Shown here in pieces: positions 17,482-25,849 of a stretch of DNA of 64,000 nt (positions are counted from its first letter, which is position 1; every line of letters starts with the position of its first letter). A program made the position numbers and the translations under genes. The notes beneath the pieces are model-generated. The model did not search any database. It had not been told where the DNA came from and saw nothing but the letters and a program-made list of their open reading frames with translations. Origin of the DNA: Mycolicibacterium hippocampi (GTDB lineage Bacteria; Actinomycetota; Actinomycetes; Mycobacteriales; Mycobacteriaceae); NCBI RefSeq assembly GCF_010723735.1, contig NZ_BLLB01000002.1:5146001-5210000 (forward strand), read 5' to 3'.

Positions 17482-19470
17482 TCAGGAGGCAGTCCGCTCC
17501 GGGCTCTGCTGGTCTGTTTGGGTGAGAAGGCAAGCCGCGAAGCGGCTGCTGGTGCCGTCAAGCGAGTAGAGGATCGGCTCGTCTGTCGCACACCGATCGA
17601 CCCGCTCCGGGCACCGCGGATGGAACGAACAACCCGACGGTACGGCGAGTGCACTGGCCGGTTCGCCCGGCAGGCGTACCGGCGCGGTACCCGGCGAGGG
17701 AATCGCGGCCAGCAGCGCTTTGGTGTAGGGATGCGTCGGGTTGTTGATGACCTCCACGGTGGGGCCCACCTCGACGATCTGGCCGAGATACATGACCGCC
17801 GTGCGGTCGGAGATGAACCGGGCGGCGGCCAGGTCGTGCGTCACGAACATCACCGCCATTCCGAGCTCTCGACGCAGTTCCTGCAGAAGGTTCAGTACCG
17901 ACGCGGCCAGTGACGCATCGAGTGCCGACGTCGGCTCGTCGCACAGCAGCAGTTTTGGCGGAACGATGATCGCCCGGGCGAACGCCACCCGTTGGCGCTG
18001 ACCGCCCGAGAGCAGGCCGGCCTTGACGCTCGCAACGTCGGGAGGCAGACCCACCTGACGCAGTGCCCGATCCACCAAGTTGCGCCGCTCGGCCCGGTTG
18101 GTCGTCTTGATCAGCCGTTCCCCGACGATCTCGCCGACCGTCAACCACGGTGTCAGTGAGGCGCCGGCGTCCTGAAACACCATCTGCGGTTGGCCGCCAG
18201 GGCGTTCGACGTTGCCTCTCTCCGGTTTCATCAGCCCGGCAACGACTCTCAGTAGGGTTGACTTGCCCGACCCCGACTCGCCGACCACCGCCACAGACTC
18301 GCCGGGGGCGATGTCGAGAATGACGTTGCGCAACGCATGGAGTTTGTCCTTGTGCAACAGGCCGCGCCGCACGTCGAAGTGCTTGTCGACGCCGTTGACC
18401 CGTGCGGCCGGCCGGGTGTCCTGCGGTTCCCTCATCGGCTTGAACGGCTCCGTCTCGGCGAGCTCGGCGATCACCGAGGTGGACTCGGGGACCAGACAAG
18501 CGGCGACACCGTCGTGGGTGGTGGCCGGAGTCGGGGCGGGGAGGGTTTCCTGGCAGGGCCCGACCGCGGCCGGGCAGCGGGGCGCAAACGCACAGCCGGG
18601 CGGGTGCGCACGAGGATCCGGAGGCTCTCCCGGCAGTGAGGGGATCGCGCGGCCGATCGGCAGGTCCAGGTCCAGACGCGCATTCAGCAGACCGACGGTG
18701 TAGGGGTGCGACGGCGCTCGCAGCACGCTGTCCATCCGACCGGCCTCGGCCAGCCGGCCGCCGTACATGACAGCAATGCGATCGCATACCTGCGAGGCCA
18801 CCCCGATGTCATGGGTGACCAGAACGAACGAGGTACCCAGCTGGTCGCACAGGTCGCGGATCAGGCCCAGCACCTGCGCCTGGACGGTGACGTCGAGAGC
18901 CGTCGTCGGCTCGTCAGCGATGACCAGGTCAGGTTTGCCGGCCACCGCCATGGCGATCATCACCCGTTGGCGCAGACCACCCGACAACTCGTGTGGAAAT
19001 GCTTTCATCCGACGTGCCGGGTCGGGGATGCCAACCAGATCGAGGAGGTGCAGTGCCTCTTCTGTCGAGCCCGCGGCTTCGACAACCTGGCGGCCCACCC
19101 TCATGGTCGGGTTCAGCGACGTCATCGGATCCTGGAACACCGCGCCCAGGTGCGTCTTGCGGACCCGCCGCCGCTCGTCGGCGGAGGCGGCGACCATATC
19201 CACACCGCACACCTCGGCGCGGCCGGTGATCCTGGGCGAAGGGTCACCGGAGAGCAGCCCGAGAAGGGCGTGGCCCATCACACTCTTGCCTGACCCGGAT
19301 TCCCCCACTACGGCCAGGATCTCGCCGTGCCCGATGTCCAGCGTGACACCACGCAACGCGTTGACCGCAGCTCCCCGACGCTCGAAGGTGACTGCCAGGT
19401 CCACCACCCGGGCCCTCGGGGCAGGCGGTGCGTCGGACGCATCGATGGCAACATCGTGCGCTGTTGTCAT
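17482..19470 (-). CDS. Fused double ATPase of a peptide-type ABC importer (DppD-DppF)
   Basis: 662 residues from ATG 19470, with AGAGGAA upstream. Two ATPase domains lie in one chain. The first has GESGSGKS near residue 57, LSGGLRQRVMIAMA and VIADEPTTALD; the second has GESGSGKST near residue 400, LSGGQRQRVAFARA and LLCDEPTSALD. Each is followed by the oligopeptide-transporter C-terminal Cys motif (GCAFAPRCPAAVGPC and GCSFHPRCPERVDRC). Both ATP sites look competent. It powers import through B- and C-type permeases, most likely those at 10096-11988. It is cotranscribed with the binding-protein gene 62 nt upstream. Having only one ATPase gene for three binding proteins implies sharing. Confidence 0.88.
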   Translation of the reverse strand: MTTAHDVAIDASDAPPAPRARVVDLAVTFERRGAAVNALRGVTLDIGHGEILAVVGESGSGKSVMGHALLGLLSGDPSPRITGRAEVCGVDMVAASADERRRVRKTHLGAVFQDPMTSLNPTMRVGRQVVEAAGSTEEALHLLDLVGIPDPARRMKAFPHELSGGLRQRVMIAMAVAGKPDLVIADEPTTALDVTVQAQVLGLIRDLCDQLGTSFVLVTHDIGVASQVCDRIAVMYGGRLAEAGRMDSVLRAPSHPYTVGLLNARLDLDLPIGRAIPSLPGEPPDPRAHPPGCAFAPRCPAAVGPCQETLPAPTPATTHDGVAACLVPESTSVIAELAETEPFKPMREPQDTRPAARVNGVDKHFDVRRGLLHKDKLHALRNVILDIAPGESVAVVGESGSGKSTLLRVVAGLMKPERGNVERPGGQPQMVFQDAGASLTPWLTVGEIVGERLIKTTNRAERRNLVDRALRQVGLPPDVASVKAGLLSGGQRQRVAFARAIIVPPKLLLCDEPTSALDASLAASVLNLLQELRRELGMAVMFVTHDLAAARFISDRTAVMYLGQIVEVGPTVEVINNPTHPYTKALLAAIPSPGTAPVRLPGEPASALAVPSGCSFHPRCPERVDRCATDEPILYSLDGTSSRFAACLLTQTDQQSPERTAS

Positions 19471-19532
19471 GAGATTCCTCTTCTCTGGATGTGCACCACA
19501 TCAGTTGCGCCGAATCTGCACTCCTGCAGGGT

Positions 19533-21131
19533 CTAGGCGCGTCTGATGACACCCGCGTCGAACACATAGGGCAGGTAGGAGTTTCCGACGAACCCGTCGA
19601 TCTGCGCCTGGGTGATCGTGGTGTCCATCCGTCGACACAGCGGCACCCAGAGCGCCTCGTCTTGGATGGTCTCGGTGATCTGCAGATACACCTGGTTGGT
19701 CTCGGTGTCGGTGGGCTTGGTGATCGCCTCGTCCATGAGGCGGTCGACTTCGGGATTGCCATACTGAAAATAGTTGAGCGGTTTGGCTCCGGTACGCAGG
19801 AAGATCCGCATTGCTGTGTCGAGGTGCAACGCGTCGCCGCCGATGCCGGCGACCATGAGGTCGGGTCTGCGCTCGGCCGGCTGGTTGGCCAGGTCGAAGG
19901 ACTCGGCGCTGGGCATGGCGCGGACGGTGATCTCCAGGCCGGTGGGGGCCAGCTGAGTCTGGATCAGCTCGGCCACCTGCTGCCCTGGCGCACCGTAGGA
20001 GGTCACCCAGGCCAGATCGACATTCTTGGACGCCAAGGTCGGCACGATCGCCTCCAGCGGCCCGGTGTCGACCGGTGGGTCGAAAGGCACCAGGCCTTCG
20101 GGAAACATGTTCTCCGGCCAGAAGTTCGCCTGCATCGGGGTCAGGCCCTGGAACGCGATCTCGACGATTGCGGCGCGGTCCAGGGCGGTCATCATCGCCT
20201 GACGCAGCGCCTTGTCGGCAAAGATTCCGGCATTGAAGTTCATCCACAGCACGATGACTGTGGAGCCGGGTACCGTGATGGTATTGAAATTCGCGTTCTG
20301 CTGGTAGGTCAGGACGTCGGGGATGGCGAAGCCCTTGGCCACCAGATCGAACGCCCCCTGGTCCAGTTGCAGTTTCTGAGTAGAGATTTCGGGCACGATC
20401 TCGATCCGGATGCTCTCGAAGTACGGCTCCTCACCCCAATAACCGTCGAACCGCTCCAGCGTGTACTGGCTGCCCGGCACGAACTCCTTCATCACATACG
20501 GCCCGGTCCCCGCATCGTGGGTCTTGAGCCACTCCTGCGCCAGATCATCTCCCACCGCATTGGATTCGACAGCCGTCGGACTCACCGCGAACATCTGCCA
20601 CGGGCACGCCGCGTAATGCAGAAACGCATTGTTGGGCTCGGTCAGCGTCACCACCAACGTCGTCGGATCAGGCGCCTCCGACTTCGCGATACCCGCCACC
20701 ATGTACGCCGGCCCCTCGTTGATCGCCGCCCGACGCTCAAAACTCTTGATCCACGCCGCCGCATCAGCCGCAGTCCCGTCATGGAACGTCACATCCGGCA
20801 CCAACTTGAACGTGTACGTGAGCTGGTCCTCCGACACCGTCCACGACTCCGCCAGGCCGGGAACGATCTCCGAGGTACCCGACTTGTAGTTGACCAGCCC
20901 CTCGTAGCAGGCCGACATCACCTGCACCCCCTCCCCCTCGTACATGATGTCGGGATCAGGCACCTGCATGTCCTGCAGGAACGGCATCCGCAACGTCAGA
21001 TTGCGCGCACCGTCCACACTCGCCTCACCACCACACGCAGCGACAAGATTGGCCAACGCGAGTCCCCCGACGGTCAGACCACTGACCTTCAGAAAACCAC
21101 GCCGGTCCAGGGTAATTGGGGATCGAGTCAC
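19533..21131 (-). CDS. Tat-exported lipoprotein solute-binding protein, family 5 (copy 1)
   Basis: 532 residues from GTG 21131, chosen by CGAGGAG 7 nt upstream and because it places the signal peptide at the N-terminus. DRRGFLK is a twin-arginine motif, and LANLVAAC ends in a lipobox Cys, so the mature protein is probably a lipid-anchored receptor outside the membrane. The rest matches the DppA/OppA fold (TYTFKLVPDVTFHDGTAADAAAWIKSFERR). It delivers an unknown solute to the permeases. Its length equals that of the paralog at 22797. The first roughly 780 bp are almost identical between the two, while the C-terminal halves differ, suggesting altered ligand binding. Confidence 0.87.
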   Translation of the reverse strand: MTRSPITLDRRGFLKVSGLTVGGLALANLVAACGGEASVDGARNLTLRMPFLQDMQVPDPDIMYEGEGVQVMSACYEGLVNYKSGTSEIVPGLAESWTVSEDQLTYTFKLVPDVTFHDGTAADAAAWIKSFERRAAINEGPAYMVAGIAKSEAPDPTTLVVTLTEPNNAFLHYAACPWQMFAVSPTAVESNAVGDDLAQEWLKTHDAGTGPYVMKEFVPGSQYTLERFDGYWGEEPYFESIRIEIVPEISTQKLQLDQGAFDLVAKGFAIPDVLTYQQNANFNTITVPGSTVIVLWMNFNAGIFADKALRQAMMTALDRAAIVEIAFQGLTPMQANFWPENMFPEGLVPFDPPVDTGPLEAIVPTLASKNVDLAWVTSYGAPGQQVAELIQTQLAPTGLEITVRAMPSAESFDLANQPAERRPDLMVAGIGGDALHLDTAMRIFLRTGAKPLNYFQYGNPEVDRLMDEAITKPTDTETNQVYLQITETIQDEALWVPLCRRMDTTITQAQIDGFVGNSYLPYVFDAGVIRRA

Positions 21132-21307
21132 GAACGTCTCCTCGAACTGTGGGAGTGGAGGGTCGACGCGGCGGCGGACGATGGCGCTGCGGCAGGTGAG
21201 GTTCAGCCCTGCGCTGGGCCGTTCTCTTCGATACAAGATCAGTTTTCTGTTGGTCGACATCCAATCCGCGACGTATGTCAGCACCGCGTCGCCACGGTGG
21301 TTTTTCT

Positions 21308-21316
21308 ATTGCGCCG
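21308..21316 (-). promoter_or_regulatory. Island motif copy 4 (CGGCGCAAT), extended form
   Basis: Minus-strand ACGGCGCAATAGAAA, followed by CCACCGTGGCGACG. It is 177 nt upstream of the binding-protein start at 21131 and downstream of the monooxygenase stop at 21363. It is similar over about 30 bp to copies 3 and 6. Confidence 0.6.
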
Positions 21317-21362
21317 TAACCGGGTGGCGAATTACAGATGTAACGAAGGGCGTGCCGGTCAC

Positions 21363-22688
21363 TCAGAACTCGAGCAGGTTGTCGCGGAACATTTCGTAGC
21401 GATACCGATCCCGGGTGAGGCCGCGCTTCTGCAACTCCGGGACGAGGCCGTCGGTGATCTCACTGATCGAGCGACGGGTCAGAACATCCTGGGTGATCAG
21501 GAAGCCGTCGCCACCGACCTCGGCCATCACCTCACCCATCTGCTCGGCGACCTCGGCCGGCGTACCGAGGAACTCCACCCGCTGCCCGGTGCCGTACGCC
21601 GAGTGCGAGGCGACTTCACGTAGTGTCCGGTCGAGGTTCTGCCGGACGAACGCTGCCAGGGAGCTCTGGTGTCCGTTGGTGACCATCTGGTCGGCGAGCT
21701 CACGGATGGGGACGTCCAGGTCGAACACCGAGAAATCGATGTCGGTCGCGTACCCCATCCCCGCGAGCCGGAACCGCGGGTCGACGGCCGCGTCGGCGAT
21801 CATCTTCTCTTTGCGCTCCACCGCGTGCCGGTGTGTCTCACCGAGGATGGGAGAGATCAGGAAGAGCACTTTGACGTCGTCGGCCTTGCGTCCGTGGCCC
21901 TCGGCGCGGGCCCGGACGTCATCTCGGTACTCGGTCATCTGGTCGACTGTCGTGGCCGACGCGATGATCGAGTCGGCGTATCGCGATGCGTACGCCCGGC
22001 CCTTCTCGGAGCCGCCTGCCTGGACGATCACTGGACGCCCCTGTGGGGAGCGCGCGGAGTTGATGGGACCACGCGACCTGTAGAAGCGGCCTTCGAAGTC
22101 CACTGCGTGCACCTTGTCGGGATCGGCGAACATCCCTTCCTGGTCGACGACCATCGAATCCGGCTCCCACGACTCCCAGAGCTGGGTGACGAGGTCGGTG
22201 AACTCCTCGGCCATGTCGTAGCGGACGTCGTGGTCCGGTTGCGCGTCGTGTCCGTAGTTCTGGGCGGCCCGGTCGGAACTGGCAGTCACCATGTTCCAAC
22301 CGGCGCGGCCGCGCGACACATGGTCCATCGTCGACACCAGCCGCGCCAGCAGGTAAGGCGGGTACTCGGTGACCGCCAGCGTCGTCACGATGCCCAGCCG
22401 CTCCGTGTTCTGCGTGAGGATCGACGCCAGCACAGCGGGGTCGAACTTCGGTACCGCGTAGGCGTTCTCGAGATAGAAGTCGTGCTTTCCCTCCCAGGCA
22501 TCGGGAACGAACGACGAATCCTCGAGGATGAAGTAGTCGAAACAGGCGCGCTCCAGCGACCGAGCCATGTCAACGTAGAAGTCGGGCAGCATGCCCTCGG
22601 ACTTGTGCGTGCCGATCCACTGGTCGCGCCAGCCGTGAACTCGGTATCCGTTCATGAACCAGCCGAGATGGAACTTCGTGGCCTGCAT
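21363..22688 (-). CDS. FMN-dependent monooxygenase, NtaA/SnaA/DszA family (copy 6)
   Basis: 441 residues from ATG 22688, with GAGGAGG upstream. It has FHLGWFMNGYRVHGWRDQW, GWNMVTASSDRAAQNYG, RGPINSARSPQGRPVIVQAGGS and NGHQSSLA, grouping it with the copy at 3724 rather than with the tandem array. It should use FMNH2 and O2 on an unknown substrate. It stands alone between two binding-protein genes, with its own motif copy at 22785. Its leader has no other gene, so it is probably monocistronic. Confidence 0.86.
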   Translation of the reverse strand: MQATKFHLGWFMNGYRVHGWRDQWIGTHKSEGMLPDFYVDMARSLERACFDYFILEDSSFVPDAWEGKHDFYLENAYAVPKFDPAVLASILTQNTERLGIVTTLAVTEYPPYLLARLVSTMDHVSRGRAGWNMVTASSDRAAQNYGHDAQPDHDVRYDMAEEFTDLVTQLWESWEPDSMVVDQEGMFADPDKVHAVDFEGRFYRSRGPINSARSPQGRPVIVQAGGSEKGRAYASRYADSIIASATTVDQMTEYRDDVRARAEGHGRKADDVKVLFLISPILGETHRHAVERKEKMIADAAVDPRFRLAGMGYATDIDFSVFDLDVPIRELADQMVTNGHQSSLAAFVRQNLDRTLREVASHSAYGTGQRVEFLGTPAEVAEQMGEVMAEVGGDGFLITQDVLTRRSISEITDGLVPELQKRGLTRDRYRYEMFRDNLLEF

Positions 22689-22784
22689 CCGTACCTCCTC
22701 GCGACGTCCTGCCCCTTTCCGTCAGGGGCGACCGAAATGTAGCGACGCGTGGTTGCGGTACCGGATCGGTCCGGTTCCCGCGGT

Positions 22785-22793
22785 ATTGCGCCG
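22785..22793 (-). promoter_or_regulatory. Island motif copy 5 (CGGCGCAAT)
   Basis: Minus-strand ACGGCGCAATACC, 97 nt upstream of the monooxygenase start at 22688 and 4 nt beyond the stop end of the binding-protein gene at 22797. Confidence 0.55.
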
Positions 22794-22796
22794 TGC

Positions 22797-24395
22797 CTAC
22801 ACGCGGGTGATCTTGTTGGGCGAGAAGACGTAGGGAATGTAGGAATCCTGCTCGATGCCATCGACATACGCGTGCATCACCATGTTCTGCGGTATGCGGC
22901 ACAGCGGCACCCAGAGTGCCTCGTCTCTGACGAGTTCGGTGATCTGCAGGTACACCTGGTTCATCTCGGTCTCGGTGGGCTTGGCGATCGCCTCGTCCAT
23001 GAGGCGGTCGACCTCGGGATTGCCATACTGGAAGGCATTGAGCGGTTTGGCTCCGGTACGCAGGAAGATCCGCATCGCCGTGTCGAGGTGCAACGCGTCA
23101 CCGCCCATCGTGGCCACCAGCAGGTCGGGGCGTCGTTCGGCCGGCTGGTTGGCCATATCGAACCACTCGGCAGACGGCATGGCGCGGACGGTGATCTCCA
23201 GGCCGGTGGGGGCCAGCTGAGTCTGGATCAGCTCGGCCACCTGTTGTGCGGGTGCACCGTTGGACGTCACCCAGGCCAGATCGACATTCTTGGACGGCAG
23301 CGTCGGCACGATCGCTTCCAGTGGCCCGGTATCGACCGGTGGGTCGAAAGGCACCAGGCCTTCGGGAAACATGTTCTCCGGCCAGAAATTGGACTGCACC
23401 TCGGTGAGGCTCTGGAAGGCGGTGTCGACGATCGCGGCGCGGTCCAGGGCGGTCATCATCGCCTGCCGCAACGCCTTGTCGGTGAACACGCCGGCACCGA
23501 AGTTCATGTAGAGCGTCATCATCGACGCACCCGTTGTGGTGATGGCCTTGAACTGCGGGTTCTGCTTGTAGTTGAGGACGTCGGGGATGGCGAAGCCCTT
23601 CGCGACCAGATCGAACGCCCCCTGATCCAGTTGCAGTTTCTGAGTAGAGATTTCGGGCACGATCTCGATCCGGATGCTCTCGAAGTACGGCTCCTCACCC
23701 CAATAACCGTCGAACCGCTCCAACGTGTACTGACTGCCCGGCACGAACTCCTTCATCACATACGGCCCGGTCCCCGCATCGTGGGTCTTGAGCCACTCCT
23801 GCGCCAGATCATCTCCCACCGCATTGGATTCGACAGCCGTCGGACTCACCGCGAACATCTGCCACGGGCACGCCGCGTAATGCAGAAACGCATTGTTGGG
23901 CTCGGTCAGCGTCACCACCAACGTCGTCGGATCAGGCGCCTCCGACTTCGCGATACCCGCCACCATGTACGCCGGCCCCTCGTTGATCGCCGCCCGACGC
24001 TCAAAACTCTTGATCCACGCCGCCGCATCAGCCGCAGTCCCGTCATGGAACGTCACATCCGGCACCAACTTGAACGTGTACGTGAGCTGGTCCTCCGACA
24101 CCGTCCACGACTCCGCCAGGCCGGGAACGATCTCCGAGGTACCCGACTTGTAGTTGACCAGCCCCTCATAACAGGACCTCATCACCTGCACCCCCTCCCC
24201 CTCGTACATGATGTCGGGATCAGGCACCTGCATGTCCTGCAGAAACGGCATCCGCAACGTCAGATTGCGCGCACCGTCCACACTCGCCTCACCACCACAC
24301 GCAGCGACAAGATTGGCCAACGCAAGTCCCCCGACGGTCAGACCACTGACCTTCAGAAAACCACGCCGGTCCAGGGTAATTGGGGATCGAGTCAC
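22797..24395 (-). CDS. Tat-exported lipoprotein solute-binding protein, family 5 (copy 2)
   Basis: 532 residues from GTG 24395, the position equivalent to the paralog start. The same frame stays open upstream to 25724 only because it runs antiphase through an MFS gene; GAGGAGA and the Tat/lipobox signal (RRGFLK, LVAAC) fix the true start. It has the same family-5 receptor fold and length as the protein at 19533. From 23616 to 24395 the DNA differs from that gene at only a few bases, then diverges. It is likely an alternative receptor for the same permease with a different ligand preference. It has its own motif copy at 24522. Confidence 0.86.
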   Translation of the reverse strand: MTRSPITLDRRGFLKVSGLTVGGLALANLVAACGGEASVDGARNLTLRMPFLQDMQVPDPDIMYEGEGVQVMRSCYEGLVNYKSGTSEIVPGLAESWTVSEDQLTYTFKLVPDVTFHDGTAADAAAWIKSFERRAAINEGPAYMVAGIAKSEAPDPTTLVVTLTEPNNAFLHYAACPWQMFAVSPTAVESNAVGDDLAQEWLKTHDAGTGPYVMKEFVPGSQYTLERFDGYWGEEPYFESIRIEIVPEISTQKLQLDQGAFDLVAKGFAIPDVLNYKQNPQFKAITTTGASMMTLYMNFGAGVFTDKALRQAMMTALDRAAIVDTAFQSLTEVQSNFWPENMFPEGLVPFDPPVDTGPLEAIVPTLPSKNVDLAWVTSNGAPAQQVAELIQTQLAPTGLEITVRAMPSAEWFDMANQPAERRPDLLVATMGGDALHLDTAMRIFLRTGAKPLNAFQYGNPEVDRLMDEAIAKPTETEMNQVYLQITELVRDEALWVPLCRIPQNMVMHAYVDGIEQDSYIPYVFSPNKITRV

Positions 24396-24521
24396 GGGCG
24401 TCGTCTCCTCAGACTGTGTGGTGCTCGGTGTCAGGGCGGTTCTGGCGGTGGATGTTTCGCCGCCGACCTCGCATACAAATCGCTGTAGGTGACAAACCGG
24501 GGTCACCGTCGTGGTGTTTCT

Positions 24522-24530
24522 ATTGCGCCG
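24522..24530 (-). promoter_or_regulatory. Island motif copy 6 (CGGCGCAAT), extended form
   Basis: Minus-strand CCGGCGCAATAGAAAC, followed by ACCACGACGGTGAC. It is 127 nt upstream of the binding-protein start at 24395 and is similar over about 27-30 bp to copies 3 and 4. Confidence 0.6.
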
Positions 24531-24568
24531 GCCCCCACCGCGAAATGCCGGTGTAGCGGTTCCGCCGC

Positions 24569-25849
24569 TCAGATGGGTTCCAGCACCACCGGTGGGTTGG
24601 GCCCCAGCAGATCCCGGCGGCTGCGCAGTACGATCACCCCCAGCAGCGCCAGTCCCAGCAATGACGAGGTGATCAGCGCCGCCCGGGTGCCGAAGAGTTC
24701 CGCGCCGAGACCGATGGCTGCCATCCCGATGGGAAGCGCACCGATGGCTGTGCTGAGCACCCCCAACGCAACACCACGCTCGTTCGGGCCTGCCGACTCG
24801 ATGGCCAACAAGCTCTGCATCGAACCGAACCCGGCCTGGCCGATACCGGCTATGAACAACGCGACGAAGGCGACAGCAAGCACTGGGACCATCGCGAAGA
24901 CCAGCAGCCCCAGCAGCGCGATGGCCGATCCACAGGCGAACACCGTGCCGTAGCGGTACAGCGATCTGGTGGTGAGCACCAGACCGGCGGTGATCTGGCC
25001 CAGTCCCGGCGCCGCCGCGAGTGCACCCGCGAGTACCGCGCTCTGCGCGAAACCCTCGGCCACCACCGGTATCAGCGGAATGTAGCCGAACATGCACAGG
25101 TTCATCACGACTGTGATGGCGAGCATTGCCACGAACCGCCGACTGCGCCGTAACAGGGTCGCGCTTGTCGTCACCTGGTTTCGCAACGACACCGAACCCG
25201 CTGCTGGTGGCGTTGCGGCGTATCGGGGTCGCGGCACGAAGGCAAGCAATGCTGCGGAAACAACCAACAGCACGCCCATCCCGGCAAATCCAGCACCCAT
25301 ACCGAGCTGCTGGATCAAGATTCCGCCGACGAGGGTGCCGAACATCGCCGACCCCGCTTGCGCGGTCGCCTCGATGGTCATCGCCTGACTGGCCAGGCGG
25401 GGTCCCACGGTCTCGTAGATCAGGGGACGCTGGGCCGTCATGTTGACCAGGCCGCCGATACCGACGAGGAACATGAACGGAAACGTCATCCATACCTCGA
25501 CCCGGTCGGATTGCACCGCGGCGAACATCAGGAACTCGACCGGGATCAGTACCAACTGCACGCCCAGGATCAGCCGCTTGCGTTCGAACCTGTCGCTGAT
25601 CACTCCGGCGAAGAATCCGCCGAGCAGCATCGGGACGAAGAAGAGCGCGCCGACCACCTGGTTGAGGACGGGCGACCCGGCGATCTGGGTCAGCAGGTAG
25701 CTGGTGGTGAACAGGACGCCCCACCGGGTGGTGTGCCAGAGCAACGAGCTGAAGAACAGGTTTCGGTAGCCGGGCACCCGCATCAGCGCGCGTAACCGCC
25801 CGGTGTCGGCCGCGTCACCGGGGACCGCGATCAGGTCGTCGGCGGTCAT
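24569..25849 (-). CDS. MFS transporter, MFS_3/EntS-like
   Basis: 426 residues from ATG 25849, whose ATGA overlaps the stop of the upstream MFS gene, fixing the start and showing tight coupling. The N-terminal RVPGYRNLFFSSLLWHTTRWG and the loop GVISDRFERKRLIL (motif A) are typical of the MFS_3 efflux branch. About 12 membrane helices are expected. It is the third gene of a monooxygenase-MFS-MFS unit, and the two carriers may work on substrate and product, or as a pair. The substrate is unknown. Confidence 0.78.
   Translation of the reverse strand: MTADDLIAVPGDAADTGRLRALMRVPGYRNLFFSSLLWHTTRWGVLFTTSYLLTQIAGSPVLNQVVGALFFVPMLLGGFFAGVISDRFERKRLILGVQLVLIPVEFLMFAAVQSDRVEVWMTFPFMFLVGIGGLVNMTAQRPLIYETVGPRLASQAMTIEATAQAGSAMFGTLVGGILIQQLGMGAGFAGMGVLLVVSAALLAFVPRPRYAATPPAAGSVSLRNQVTTSATLLRRSRRFVAMLAITVVMNLCMFGYIPLIPVVAEGFAQSAVLAGALAAAPGLGQITAGLVLTTRSLYRYGTVFACGSAIALLGLLVFAMVPVLAVAFVALFIAGIGQAGFGSMQSLLAIESAGPNERGVALGVLSTAIGALPIGMAAIGLGAELFGTRAALITSSLLGLALLGVIVLRSRRDLLGPNPPVVLEPI

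Noticed and set aside
24396..25724. Long minus-strand frame continuing upstream of the binding protein to 25724
   Set aside because: It only runs antiphase through the MFS gene at 24569-25849. The ribosome site and Tat/lipobox signal place the start at 24395.
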